DNA of 64,000 nucleotides from Theristus sp. LFF4_11 (taxonomy: Eukaryota; Nematoda; Chromadorea; Monhysterida; Xyalidae), in contig JASANC010003012.1 in assembly GCA_030248135.1 (NCBI GenBank), positions 22,828 to 86,827 of the forward strand, read 5' to 3'. Positions within the stretch are counted from its first letter, which is position 1, and each line of letters opens with the position of its first letter. A program made the position numbers and the translations under genes. Positions 1-12,042 of this stretch are shown in pieces. Below the pieces are notes generated by a model. It searched no databases, was not told where the DNA came from, and saw only the letters and a list, made by a program, of their open reading frames with translations.

Positions 1-103
1 TTCTGGTGAAATCATTGGCGTCCAAACACACGGCATGCCATAACCGATTGAAAACAAAAAAAATCAGAAAGTTTCAGCAATACCTTTACAATTCCTTTTG
101 CAG

Positions 104-1198
104 TACCGCGACCAAAACAACCGCTACCAGAAGCCGTCGGTCGATCCGGTGGTGAAATTCATGCGCAAAAGTGTGCCACGTCAAACTAAGCTCAACGACG
201 AGCAAACGCACGCACTCCGCGCGCACATCGAGTCGTTTCCGTTTTTCGTCTCGTACTCCGTGCGCGGCGACAAGCCGCGTCAGTTCCTCGCCGACACGGA
301 ACTGTCGCTGCGCGGCATGTACCGTCGGTTCGTCGCACAACACGAGACCACCAGACCGGACGTGATGGTCACCGTCGGCGTCTATGAGCGCTTCTTCGTG
401 CAAGAGTACAGTTTAGAGTTTCTGCGTCGGCCGAGACCGGGGCAACGAGCGAAACGCACATCAGATCCGGATGAGGCGGAAAACGTCAACCCGAAGAAAC
501 CGTTCACGCAGCGAAAGAAGGCGGCGCCGAAGCGACAAAAGTCGTCGCCGATTCCTAATCGGGACATCTCAAACAACAATAACCTGGGGAAACAACTGAA
601 AGAACCTTCCTTGTCAAGTTCGTCACGGTCGAAACAAGCGAACAAACTCGACGTACATGTAACACAGTCGTTGTTGCCAGATTCGCACAATTTACCGCAA
701 CAATTCAATTCTTTGCCACCGCTTAAAGCCACGAAACGTAGACCTAATAAGCCTAGACAGCGACAGCGATCTGAGCCTCAACTTCAGCCTCCAAACAACC
801 AGTCAACCATCCAAATGCAACATGTTCAGCAACAATCACCAAATGCTCAACTGTCACAGCCGCAACAACAACACCACCAAGTGTCACAAGTATTGCCGCA
901 AACAACTCAACAACAAATCTACGTCATGGGCGTACCGCTGGAGCAGTACACGCCGATTAGACCAGTGCAAAATACCATGAACCAGTCTAACTATGTCAGT
1001 GACGCTCAGACAATGGCGTCGACAACTGTACAGTCAATCAACGTTGACCCGTTGAACCAGTCCAGGTTTCACCAGCCGAGTATAACTCAATATCCAGTGG
1101 GTGATCACCAAATTGCATCTACTACGCCATCTACCATTCCACCGCATCAACTGATGTCAAACTTTCAATCTGTGATGTCTCCGAATTTTCCTTTATAG
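104..1198 (+). CDS. Tandem paralogue A, last exon (transposon-derived-like domain plus Gln-rich tail), 5' partial
   Basis: This is the last exon of a gene whose upstream exons lie off the left edge. The exon starts after the acceptor TTTTGCAG (phase 0) and ends at TAG 1196-1198, giving about 364 residues. The first 115 residues match paralogues B and D in this window, including the shared blocks RAHIESF, RGDKPRQFLADTELS and EYSLEFLR. From memory this block resembles the segment just before the catalytic region of a transposon-like protein family common in arthropods and cnidarians (pattern HI.S.P...SHY.R...). That is resemblance, not a search result. After a basic stretch (residues 115-190) the protein is rich in Gln, Asn and Ser. 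It carries the family motif QQIYVMGVPLEQYTP and ends in SNFQSVMSPNFPL, close to the ends of B and D. The exon lacks the intron that splits the equivalent region of D. Function is unknown; nuclear DNA binding with a Gln-rich activation tail is an inference. Confidence 0.72.
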   Translation, partial: YRDQNNRYQKPSVDPVVKFMRKSVPRQTKLNDEQTHALRAHIESFPFFVSYSVRGDKPRQFLADTELSLRGMYRRFVAQHETTRPDVMVTVGVYERFFVQEYSLEFLRRPRPGQRAKRTSDPDEAENVNPKKPFTQRKKAAPKRQKSSPIPNRDISNNNNLGKQLKEPSLSSSSRSKQANKLDVHVTQSLLPDSHNLPQQFNSLPPLKATKRRPNKPRQRQRSEPQLQPPNNQSTIQMQHVQQQSPNAQLSQPQQQHHQVSQVLPQTTQQQIYVMGVPLEQYTPIRPVQNTMNQSNYVSDAQTMASTTVQSINVDPLNQSRFHQPSITQYPVGDHQIASTTPSTIPPHQLMSNFQSVMSPNFPL

Positions 1199-2515
1199 CA
1201 AAATTAATATGATACTTCACGGTGTTTGTAAATGGCCAACCTTGTGACTCTTGAATCAATCAATCAGCTTGCCGTTAGCCCATGAATCTCAACAATTTTT
1301 ATTAACCGTTGCCTTTTTACTGTACAAACACAACTGTGTATGTCTTCGGTTTACTTTCAGAATGAATAACGGTTGAAAATTATTTTATAAAGATTCTGTC
1401 GACGATGTCTTTTTAACACCTGGTATTTAAAAAACGTATCCGCTCTTGGAATTAAAAAAGAATTGGTGGAGACTTCCATGAAAGCCAAACCTTAATACCA
1501 GTTATCGCTAGGGTTGGCATGGTAAAAATACCGTTTTTTACCGGTAAAAAAACGCGTATAAATACGTGTTTTTTTACCAGGGCAAAAATTGGTGCCTTGA
1601 AAAAAACGGGAAAAAGACCGTTTCTGTATTTTTCCGGTTTTTTTTCGTATTTTTCCGGTTTTTTTCAATTTCGGACCCTGAGTTTTTATATCATTTTTGA
1701 TGAGAAAATGAGAAAATCTGTGACCAAGAAAAATATGATGACGAAATTGACACTGATGTTTTGAAAGAACTGTTAAGCGAGGTGCAAGAATTGGCTGGAG
1801 CTGCCGAGCTGAGCTGAAAATTTCAAAAATTCCAAATATCGCTCAAAATTGTTTTTCTTACACAATTACTGATTTGTTTTTTAATCTGAACTGACTCTAA
1901 ATTCGGTTTAATTGCGTTATTGTAGCTGTGTTCGGCTATTGTGACCAAAGACTGTCCGGTGAAAACGCTGTGGTTTTTTTCTGTGTAATTGGTGGAATAT
2001 AAACGATTGAGCAAAAGATGATGTTCGATTTATTGCTGACCTTTTTGGGTTTTCAGGCCCAAACATAATTTATTTTCTTTGTTGGTGCAGGACATTTTGA
2101 ACAAAGCATTCTGAAAACTGTTTTCACAAATCCTGGTTCAAGTTTAAAGTCGGCTGCGAAAAATATATGGGTTTTTACAACTTTTTGGCTTTCGTTTTTT
2201 TTCGGTAAAATTACCGTAATTTTACTGGTAAAAATACAGGTTTTTTTACCACGATTTGAAAAAAATGGTATTTTGCCAACCCTAGTTATCGCAAATCTCA
2301 TGACAAACGAAAAACACATGTCCCGTGTCCACGTTTTCAGTTGCCCACCGAAATGGAAAACGCTCACAGTTTGCCACTCTTCACCCGTGAAACATCATGT
2401 CAGCAAAGCAACGGAATGAACTGCACGTTCACGCTATCTGCACGAAGCAGTGAACTGTTCTTTACCCAACAGCAACACGTTTGACAGCAATAAATAAAGA
2501 GCCGTTGTGACAAAA
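1199..2515. other. Intergenic spacer between paralogues A and B
   Basis: No coding region is supported here. The spacer holds 3' flank of paralogue A, one hAT-type element (1509-2284) and about 230 bases before the first ATG of paralogue B. Short open frames inside it belong to the transposon and have no family resemblance. Confidence 0.7.
1509..2284. mobile_element. Non-autonomous hAT-type element, TIR TAGGGTTGGCA, 776 bp
   Basis: The ends are inverted (TAGGGTTGGCA on the left, TGCCAACCCTA on the right). The element is flanked by a perfect 8-bp duplication, GTTATCGC, at 1501-1508 and 2285-2292. The interior is built from alternating TACCGGTAAAA and TTTTACCG blocks and has no transposase. 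A related copy begins at 63711 and runs off the right edge. Eight-base duplications and TAGGG ends are typical of hAT elements, so the superfamily call is inference from those two features. Confidence 0.85.
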
Positions 2516-5500
2516 ATGGAACAAGCAACAACGGAACTCAGCAGCAGTAGCACGCGTGAACAAAGGCGAGAAGACTGCAGCAACAACGCTAAGGCTGGCA
2601 AGAATGACGAAGTGACAAGCGAACGGCAGTTACCCAGCACGGCTGACACTGTGACTGAAGAAATTTCTGAAGCTACTCTGCCGTTAGCTGCGGTGTTTGA
2701 TGGTTGGTTATGAGTTACGCTAGCATTTTCACTTCACGGAGAAACAGAATGGTCGGTTTAGAACTCAACCAATCATTGCAGCGGTCTCATAAATAACGTT
2801 AAATCATTTCTGATGCACATATCGGTTTCTGGCGCGATGGTGTTGAAGTGAATGGATGTCCACACCATACTACACAGAAAATGTAGCGCTTACACACATT
2901 GTGAACACATTTTCATTTCATAAACAATACAAAAAATACAGTTCCCGGTGCTGGCGACAAAAAGAATCGCGATATTAGAAGAACCGAACGCAAACTAGCA
3001 GCAAACTACGGTCAGCCGTACGTCAGCGAGCGTGGAAAGTTTCACGATCGCAAACGGCCGCAGCTACGAAAATGCGGTCATAAAGACGACGATCTGTGTT
3101 TCCGATGTGTCGAATTCACCGAAGAAGGTACACTCAGTTCTCATCTTTTCTCATTTTACAACTCAACATCTTTGTTGAGTTAGCTGAACTTCCGAAACGT
3201 ACGTTCAGAACGAGACGACCTCTGTTGTTACTACTGGTCGCTTGGGTCACAAGAGCGCCGTATGAACTACCTACTCGAATGCAGCGTGATCGGTTCCGTC
3301 AAATTGCCTCGGGGAAAACGGAAAACGCAACGACAGATCAGCGTCAGCAGCGAAGACATCGAGGGGAACGATGATGCGGCGCCGTCGGAAATCGACGACA
3401 GTAAAATGGAGAAACGGGCAAACGGCGGAACGAAAACGAACGACGAAGCGCGGAAACAGAAACGCCAACTAGCAATCGCGTACTACTTGACGAAAGTCGG
3501 CACTAATAGTAAAAAGGAGGCAACGCGCGTCTGCTTTCCATTCCTCCTGCAGACGTTGTGCATCACGAAGGCGCAAGTGCGCAACGCCATCAAAGTTTGT
3601 TTGTGGTTTTGTTTTCTGTTGTAGCAATACTGTCTCAACTCTCAAGTTTCACTTTCCATTTCAAATCGTCAAAGATAAATCGTCCTAGTCTGAAGACCGA
3701 GCACTTTGTTATAACTTTGTTGCATAGTCGCCAACAAAAAACACACGCACACAGACAAATAATATCTTAATAAGTCTCAATGCGCGCATAGATGTGTAAG
3801 CAGTCTCATGCATGACTTGGGTTAGGGGAAAAAAATCCGGATTTTTTTTAAATTAAACTTTTTTTTTAAATTTTTTTTTACAAGTTAGGTTTGTTCGAAG
3901 CGTCTCGTCCAGCTGAGTTCATCTAGACTATTTTCAGAACGATCCGGAAAACTATAAGAGCGAAAATCGTGTTTTATTGAAATTATGTTTATTTCATAGA
4001 GGGAAAGTTGCATTTTCAACAGTAAAACAGGACAATTTTCGACGTGTACTTGAATATTGAACCGTTCTCAGTTGTTCCTCTTTAGAAAATTACCAAAATT
4101 TGACTGTGTTCAAAAATTCCTGTTTGCTGTAGCTAAGTCGGCAACCCCTGTCGACCCGGTCGCCCCCCCCCCAAGACACTTACTTTCAGGTTCAACCAGC
4201 TATGCTATCTGCCACATGGCGAGAGCCCACTCTTCAAATCATCGTATCGAAAACACGTACCATGATTTCGCGATCACGTTGCGGGCAACTGACAGACGCA
4301 AGTTTAACACGTTAGTTTAGCTCAGCACGCAAGTTTTAACATGTGGCCATGTTATCGGGTATCTGAAAAACGGTCGTGTGATGTGGTATTAACCAACACC
4401 TCCGCTCCAATTGTTTAACAATATATCGCACAACTCCATTGTAGACCTATAACATACGCCAATCAACAAGATATCATGTTCATCTCATGGCCTACCGACT
4501 GAAAAACATGTTCTAAGTTGCAAGAAAACGATTTCTGAAACGATATTTCAATTCAGTTAAGTCATTTCAACGCTAAAAATTGACTCTAGAAGTCATCCAA
4601 ATCGAAAAACATGGAGTACGTCGGTCAAAATTACCAAATAATGACATTTACCTAAGCACACAAAGAAGTTGGGAAGAAAATTTGGTTTGAACTTTCAAAA
4701 AATTATGCCATAAATCGAATTTTCAGAGCAAAGTAGAAGAAAAAAGTTTCAAATTTTTTTAAGTTTAAAAAAAATCCAAATTTAAAAAAAAACAAAAAAA
4801 ATTAAAAAAAAATTTTTTTTCAAAGCCCCTAACCCTATGCATGACGCGGGAATTCAAAATTGGCGAAGGGATCCGAGTCCCCTAAATAAGGCCGGGTCAC
4901 TTAGGCTATTCTGAATTACCACATGATGATTGAAACTAGTTTCCTGTCACGTCCACAACCGCATTTAGTGGCATGTCTTAAAGAAAAGATAATATTGTTG
5001 ATTTATTCAAACGTGTCCGGACTAAAATGACGTCATTTGCTTTAAAAACGCCCGTTTGTCAAAGTACAGGCACTAAAATGTCAGTTTGGTGTGACTGATT
5101 CGACATTCGCCATTTGTTTACAGGAAGAAATCGGCTAAACGGAAAGTCTGGTTTGCTGTGAACGGCAAGCGCATATCTGGCGGCACATGACGTCATTTCA
5201 GTGGGACACGTTTAAAAAAATAGGTCTTACCATGTTACGGCTGCGCGTGTGTCAGCGTTTGCGTCGTGCGTGTTTTGTTTGTCACTATGCAACATTATTG
5301 CGTTATAAAACAGAGTGCACTGTCCTCAGACCAGCACTTTCAACAGCACCGAAACCGTTCAGGGCCGCGACGAGCACAATCGCTACACGGCGCCACCGCC
5401 GGAGGAGTACGCGCGAATGCAGCGGTTGGCGCGCGAGAAAAAACTCCACCTCACCGACGCTCAAGTGGACGCGGTGCGCGCGCACATCGAGTCGTTTCCA

Positions 5501-6346
5501 TGGTTCGTCTCGTACTCGGTGCGCGGCGACAAACCGCGACAGTTTCTAGCGGACACCGAACTGACGATGCGCCGCATGTACCGCCAGTACGTCGCGCTGT
5601 ACGAGCATAGGCGACCGGAACTGCTGGTCACGACGGCGAACTACGAGCGATTCTTCATTCAAGAGTACAGTCTCGAGTTCCTGCGACAGCCGCGACGAGG
5701 CCAACGGCCGAAACGACGCTCCGATCCAGCAGAGCAGGAGAACCAACCGAGGCCGAAACAGCCGACGCATTTCAAGAAGGCGTGCGCGCGTAAGCGGAAA
5801 CAGACGTCGGCAAACACGCAACTGAGTTCGAATACTCAACGGAAGACGGTTAAGAAGACGCCAGCTGGCACCTCTCAAACGGAGCTCGACGCAAACGTCG
5901 CTGGCGGTTTTCAAACTAATCCACAACGAACGTTCATGAACCAGCAGACAAGCATTGTCACCAAAGCGCACCTAAAACAGACGAAACGACAACAACAACA
6001 ATCGAAGCAAGTGCAACCACCACCGGCACCAGTTCCAGAACAACAACCACAACAACAACAGCCGATATCTCCACCACCACCACAGCCGCAGCAAATTTAC
6101 GTAATGAGCGTGCCTATAGAACAGTATACACCAGTCAGAGTAATGCCAAATGCATCCTGTTATGGCACTTCCAATGAAACAGTTTCATCGCCTGTCACTG
6201 TGGACCCACTAAACCAGAACAGCTTTCAACCGCAGCAACAGCCGTTAACTGTCGATCAGTATCCGATTTCTACAACGTCGTCAGTTAAAACACACACGTT
6301 GATCTCAAACTTTCCGTCAGTAATGTCGTCAAACTTCCATTTGTAG
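2516..6346 (+). CDS. Tandem paralogue B, four-exon gene (transposon-derived-like domains plus Gln/Pro-rich tail)
   Basis: Proposed exons are 2516-2702, 2942-3127, 3209-3594 and 5363-6346; all phases agree (1, 1, 0), giving about 580 residues. Exon 2 encodes a Gly-Lys/Cys block (YGQPYVSERGKF, then C.HKDDDLCFRC). Exon 3 encodes YYWSLGSQERRMNYLLE followed by a second block ending TKAQVRNAIK. Exon 4 encodes RAHIESFPWFVSYS, RGDKPRQFLADTEL and EYSLEFLR, then a basic linker and a Gln/Pro tail with QQIYVMSVPIEQYTP and the terminus SNFPSVMSSNFHL. Exon 2 is the same length (186 bases) as exon 2 of paralogue D and has the same phases, which supports both models. B lacks the intron that D has inside the exon 3 equivalent and the one inside the last exon. 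The 1.77-kb intron 3 has been enlarged by a hAT-type element (3817-4837) inside an older repeat, plus a MITE (about 5000-5224). Function unknown. Confidence 0.68.
3776..4985 (+). repeat. SINE-like repeat family R2, interrupted copy
   Basis: The repeat occupies 3776-3816 and continues at 4838-4985; the hAT-type element 3817-4837 splits it. An uninterrupted relative is at about 63177-63370, a partial one at about 25790-25925 and a fragment at about 24090-24140. Shared landmarks are TGCGCGCATAGAT, GATCCGAGTCCC, GTCACTTAGGC and AGTCGCAGAAC. The stretch GGGATCCGAGTCCC resembles a tRNA-type B box, so a tRNA-derived SINE is possible but not proven. Confidence 0.65.
3817..4837. mobile_element. hAT-type element R1 (copy 1, inverted) with TTAGGG-containing termini, 1,021 bp
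   Basis: The ends are TTGGGTTAGGGG on the left and CCCCTAACCCTA on the right. An 8-bp duplication, TGCATGAC, lies at 3809-3816 and 4838-4845. The insertion is proved by the uninterrupted repeat at 63177-63370, which has a single copy of the target. The element has A/T homopolymer-rich subterminal regions and a central about 700-bp unique core shared with the copies at 21505, 22631 and 46833. It carries no recognisable transposase. Confidence 0.88.
5000..5224. mobile_element. MITE family M5 (about 225 bp), copy 1
   Basis: The inverted ends are about 35 bases long: left TATTCAAACGTGTC...ATGACGTCAT, right ATGACGTCAT...GACACGTTTAAAAAAATA. Close relatives are at 13513-13740 and 30453-30676, and one isolated end is at about 61321-61355. 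Each end carries a palindromic TGACGTCA, which looks like a CRE/ATF site. Confidence 0.75.
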
Positions 6347-7369
6347 CGATAGAGAAATGACAACCGGTGTAAAGTTAAATTTTTCAAAGGTTTCATGTTA
6401 TAGTTTATACTACAGTTCTCTAGTCATCAAATCAATTACGAGTCATTGAAATATGCCTGCGACTTTGAACGGCGGTTCATCGCCATACATGATGGTCTTT
6501 TGCACTGTTATTGCAGTCACATGGGTCTCGAAACTGTGAATTTTACCTTGGGCTTAAAAAGCGGGTTGTCATGTGTGTGATTTATTTGTTGTGAAATCGT
6601 ATTTTATTTATTTCTGCGTCTCTCGAAAACATGTCAAAACTAGATTGCACTTATAACTGTAATAATAAGTTTCAAATTTTTTTTGCAAAACGTACAAACT
6701 TTTGAAAGCTCTTTTTCTGACTTCTGGTTTTTTGAATAAGTTTGAGTTACTTGGTCGGTACTAGAAATGGAACTTTTCGAAAAAATATAATTTCGTGAAA
6801 AATTTCCGAAATTTTACCGGAAAAATTACGGTAATTTTTCCAATTTTTTACGCGACCAACAAATGACCAAATGAGCATTTTCCGTAAAAACAAATGATGT
6901 GGGAGGCAATGTTGCTGAAAATTAGCGGCGCTTTAACCAAAAATGGCAGATTTATCTTTTTAAGGTGGCTAATATGACAAAAATATATTGTTCCTGTTGA
7001 ACTCAAGGAGAGAATAGTCAATTTGTGGTCACGCATGAACAGAGATGGATTGAAAGTAATAAATTTTCAATAAAAACACGCACGCGCACTTATCCTAATC
7101 GCAATCTAACACTATTCAGGCTTATTTAACACCAAAAAATAGGTTGTAAAAAACCTGATTTCCAGTAAAAAAGGTTTGGTAAAATTACGGAAATTTATTT
7201 TGAACGTGAAAAATTTCCGAAATTATTTTAGAAAAAATATATTGTAAAATTTCGGAAATTTTTCACGTGCCATCTCCAGTCGATACTACGGTACTTGGTC
7301 CCAGCACGATTTGTGTTGTTATCAACAAGACAACATTTTAGCAGCGCATGTTGCCAGTAGGGTTGAACC
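6347..7369. other. Intergenic spacer between paralogue B and pseudogene C
   Basis: No gene is supported. The spacer contains 3' flank of paralogue B and a hAT-type element at 6762-7278. I saw no recognisable remains of exons 1-4 of the decayed paralogue here. Confidence 0.6.
6762..7278. mobile_element. hAT-type non-autonomous element, 517 bp, imperfect TSD
   Basis: The left end is TAGAAATGG and the right end CCATCTCCA. They are flanked by GTCGGTAC (6754-6761) and GTCGATAC (7279-7286), which match at seven of eight bases, as expected of an aged target duplication. The interior repeats GAAATTTTACCGGAAAAATTACGG-like blocks in both orientations. There is no coding capacity. Confidence 0.72.
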
Positions 7370-8043
7370 GAAACGCACTAATAACAGACAACGAAAGGAC
7401 GACATATCTGCACTAAAACCGTCAAAATCTGAGTTGAGTGAATTCGATCTGACTCAAGTGATAAAAAACTGACAGCGAGTGATTCTGTAGCTTCAAGCGC
7501 ACCAACCAACCACAATCCAGCAGCATCCCACGCCCGTGCCAGTAAATCGGACAACAGGACAGAAAAACCGCGAAAACAACTAAATCAATCGAACAGGCAA
7601 GGGGCACAACCAAGCAGCGCACTATCACCAACTACAACAGCTTCACGTATCACAAAATCAACAACAACAACAACAACAACAACACCAACACAAACAACAA
7701 ACACAGCTTCAACCAATTCAGCAACCACCCTCACACACCCAGTAACAACCATCTCAGCCGATTTGTGTCATGAGTGTTCCTTTGGAGTGTGCTACTACCG
7801 CTGCTGATCGCGGTACATTTTTTAAACTCCAACTCCGAGGCCGTCACACCAGCAATGGTAGTTTCAGATACACCACCCATCATAGCAATCGGAGCAACAA
7901 AACTGGCGTAAACGAAACGAAATGTGTTTCAAAGTCATTATTCCAACGCCGTTGAGCTATCCCGCAGCGAGTATCTTAACCGTTCACACATACCAGTTGA
8001 TTTCAAACTTACCGCCTACTTCATCGCCCGGTGTTCACTTATA
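7370..8043 (+). pseudogene. Decayed paralogue C of the tandem array (3' part only)
   Basis: Three islands keep the family order but lie in different frames with stops between them. SEFDLTQVI (about 7437) matches EFDLTQVL of paralogue D. CVMSVPLE, just after 7765, matches the IYVMSVPIE motif of B. A terminus reading LISNLPPTSSPGVHL and stopping at TAG about 8041-8043 matches LISNFPSVMSSNFHL of B. A CAACAA-rich stretch (about 7660-7720) stands where the Gln-rich tail would be. The domain block RGDKPRQFLADTEL is absent. The simplest reading is a degenerate duplicate lying between B and D. Confidence 0.6.
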
Positions 8044-8820
8044 GTTAAGAAAAAGGATTTGTCATTTACACATAGCTGTCGTACATATTATCTCATTTGA
8101 AGTCTATCAGCTTTGTTTACATTGTGATACTGATCACACCTCAATGTTACAGTGGCACGTTGTGCAATTAAAAAATTAATCAACAACTGATGCGTCGTTT
8201 TCTTTTACGCAATTTAACGCAACATACATACCAGTAGTTCCTTTCACTGACAGCGGATTCCGTGGCACGTGCAAAAACGCAAAAAAATGACAACCAAGAA
8301 CATCCCATATCGAACTCAAATTTTGTAGTATCATGCAAATGGTCGCGTTCTGATGCCATATGCAGCCAGCCATATATCGCAATCAAAACACGCTGGCGTC
8401 GAATGCACATTTCTGTTCCAGACGCCAGACAGAACAGACGACGGCTGAGGGGCAGGCAGGCAAGGCAGGCAGCGCGTTTCACAAACGAGAATAACAGCAG
8501 CAGCAACCAACCAGCGCACAACAGAGACAAGGGCATATGTGCGCGCACGGACACACAGCATGCCAGGCCGACCAGACACGCATCGCACAACACGCAGCGC
8601 ACTGGTGGTATCGATCGGGTAAAAGGCCACACATACACTCTCTACACGAGTGTACGATAGGATTCTGCAGCACTAACCGTCGTCAGTTGTGAAACATCGA
8701 GTTTTACTATCACAACCGCCGCCCCGCTCGCTCGACCCGGTCGATTTCACGGAACGATTCCGCTGAGTCCGGATAAAAGTGAAACTTGAAAAGTTTGTTA
8801 TCATCCCAAAAATAATCTCG

Positions 8821-11800
8821 ATGGAGTCGCCGCAAGTCGATCAACAGCACATCGTCAACAGCAACGTCCCGAATGGCATGGATCAAAACTCATTGCCACT
8901 GAACAACGACCCGATGAGTCCGTCCTTGCGAACGACGGCAGAGATGAACAACCAGCTGAACGATCACCTGGCGAATCCGGAAATGAACTGGGCGGACAAC
9001 GCCGATCGGCATTTCGACGAAACAACGCAAGCGTCAACAACGTCGGCGGATGCAAGCGTCACCACGCCAGCGCCCAGCGGCCCTCCAGCTGCGCGTGAGC
9101 TTTTTTACAGTTTCACAGTTTTTACTTTTTTACAGTTCAAAAAAAAATTTGCTATCAAAATATCCACACTGCAAACTACATAAACTACCACCAACTACTT
9201 TCTACTTAAGCGGCATCCATGAAGCAGCATTTAGTGATGCTCAGCTGTGTTATAATACAGCTACGTGGTTACTAAATACTGCTTCATGAATGACCCCTCT
9301 CTTACACTATATATTTTCAACTTCAATAACAATCAAAATGAAGGTATATCTCGTTTCATTTAGCCCCGTTCGGCCCGATGCTGTCGAAAACGAAACTGCG
9401 ACTCGAAAGCAAACGAGCCGGTAATCTGGGCGAACCGCATTACAACCACAAGGGCAAATGGATCGAGGGCAAGCAGACGCCGCAGAAGAGCAACTGCACC
9501 CATATCAACAAGGATCAATGCTATCGATGCATTGAATTTACCGAAAAAGGTGAACATTAATTGAGTTACCGTTCGCTCGGCAAGCTGAATAGCTAACGAG
9601 GTTCTTGTTGCAAGACGTTTTCAGGACTTCTTGCATATGTTTATATTTAGTCGCAGATAGGGTTGGCATAAGAAATAAAACCGTTTTTCAAAAAACCGGT
9701 TTTATTTCCAGTTTTTTGCGAAAATAAAAAAAACCGTTTTTACCTTAAAATTTTCGAACTTTCGGTACTTCAAAACTATCAGGTGGGTGATATCGCAAAA
9801 TTATATGCAGCAAAACTGAAAAAGGGGCTGCGTGAAACATAAAAACCTTCCTGACCATATAAAAAACGGTTTTTTTACGAACCCTAGTCACCACAGATCA
9901 GCAAAAAGTTTTGTGTGTCCGTAGCCGACAAGGTAAGTGAAAAAAACGACAAGAACTGCCCATGAAAAAGTTCAAAATTGTCCAGAACGCGCCGACATCT
10001 GCAAACATTTCTGGCTGCTCGGCTCGCACGAACGCCGCATGAACTATCTGCTGTGGTGCGTCACGGTCGAACCGATCAAACGTCGACGCAGCAAACGCGA
10101 CAGGGAGATGCGGAAGAAAGAACGGTTGAGAAAGCTGAAGGAACAAGAGGAGCTGGAGAGCAACATCGATGACGAGGAACCGAGACGAAAAAGAGATAGG
10201 TTGGATAGTGGATTCAAATAAAATATGGGTCTTTCTGTGCTGTTTTACCGACTGATGTATCTATGATCGAATAGATGGATGGAAGGAATAGCAATTCAAC
10301 TAGTTTCTGCCAGAAGTACTGGACCGTGGAGTATTATGCCTGATTCAGTTCTGTTCTGTTGTTTTATTCGATTCTTTGATTAACAGGCCCTTGCGTCGAA
10401 TCATTGAATCGGACGAAGATGACGACGATGACAACGATGATGATGATGGCGATGAAAACGATACGAGTCGTGAAGACGGTGAAAAAGACAAGGATGATGA
10501 AAAAGAGGAAGACAGTCGTGATGGGAACGAATCGGCTGACAAAACTAATAATACCACCCAGGACGGCGACAACGAAGCAAGTCGTGACGAGACGAAAGAA
10601 CTGAATGGTGAACTGAATGACACAAAAAACAGTAGTTGCATCCCAGAACAGATCACTTCGGAAGCTGCGGCCGCTGCTGCTGCAGCAGCGGAAGAAAAAC
10701 GACGTCTGCGAACAATGTCCGTGTCGTACTTTCTGACAACACTTGACAAGAAAAAGCGATTGCGTGTCTGCGCTGATTTTCTCCATCGTACGCTGAACGT
10801 CAGTCATAAGACATTGCGTAATGCCATCAAGGTTGGTTCTGTTTCCATAAAAAAGTTTTAACCAGTTAATCACCACTTCAATATTGTATTTTATTTACTA
10901 ATAGTGACTACCATGATAGTTTCTTGAACTAAAGTAACAGTACAACAGTCCGCAGTCCAGGAAGTTTCCATATTGACATTGAAGTTTATCAAATCAAATT
11001 CACAGCACCGCGACGAAGACAACCGCTACGCGCATCAAGACATGCGCGGACAGGTGCGACCGGAACAGAAACTGACCGACGACCAGAAGAACGCTCTTCG
11101 AGCGCACATCGAGTCGTTCGCATTCGTCGAGTCCTACTCCACCCGCGGCGATAAGCCGCGGCAATTCCTCGCAGACACCGAACTCTCGATCTACGGCATG
11201 CATCGAAAGTTCGTCGAATTGTACAGTCGATTCAAACCGGAAGTAGTGGTGTCGCGGTTCGCCTACACGCGTTTCTTCAACAACGAATATCAACTCGAGT
11301 TCCTGCGAACCCCGCAAAAGGGCTCACGACCTCGCCGGAGCTCCGATCCGGAGGACTACAAACCGCCGCCGTTAAAACGGCCGAGACCGAGTAAAAAGAA
11401 GAAGCCACCAAGTGAAGTGCCGACGCAAGTTGTCTCGAACGAGATCGGCACCGACCATCGGATGGCGTTCAGCAACCAGCAAGACATTGACGAATTCGAC
11501 TTAACCCAGGTTTTGCAGGTCGGTGCAGTCGTAAGATGAACATTGACATGCATTTTTTAAATTTGTAGAAATCCACAAACATCCGAAAACACTGTTTCAG
11601 GACCTCGGCCAGGCAGTGGGCCCAACAGCCGGTGCCACTGGTCACGTCATCCAACAGAAACAACAACCACAACAAGCGACCACGTCAACGCCAGCGAAAC
11701 CGCGCAAGCCTACAAAACGCAAACAACCGCAACCGAAGCAGCTACCAGCAGCAGCGCAAGTGCAACAACAACAGCAGCAACAACAACCAGCTCACCATCA

Positions 11801-12010
11801 ACAGCCCCAACAACAACAGCAACAACAGCAACAACAGCAACAACAGCTGCAGACACAACAACCGCCGCAGTACCACCAACTGCAACAGTTGCAGGCTGCG
11901 CAGCTGCCGCAGACGTCGACGCCACAGCAAGTGCCACCGCCGCCGCCGCCGCAACAGGCGCACCAACAACATCAACATCAACCGACTCAACAACAACAAC
12001 ACCTTCAGCA

Positions 12011-12042
<32 letters not shown>

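Noticed and set aside
8262..8660. A 132-codon + strand open frame upstream of paralogue D
   Set aside because: The opposite strand is equally open, composition is that of simple CA-rich DNA, and no splice sites or motifs link it to the family.
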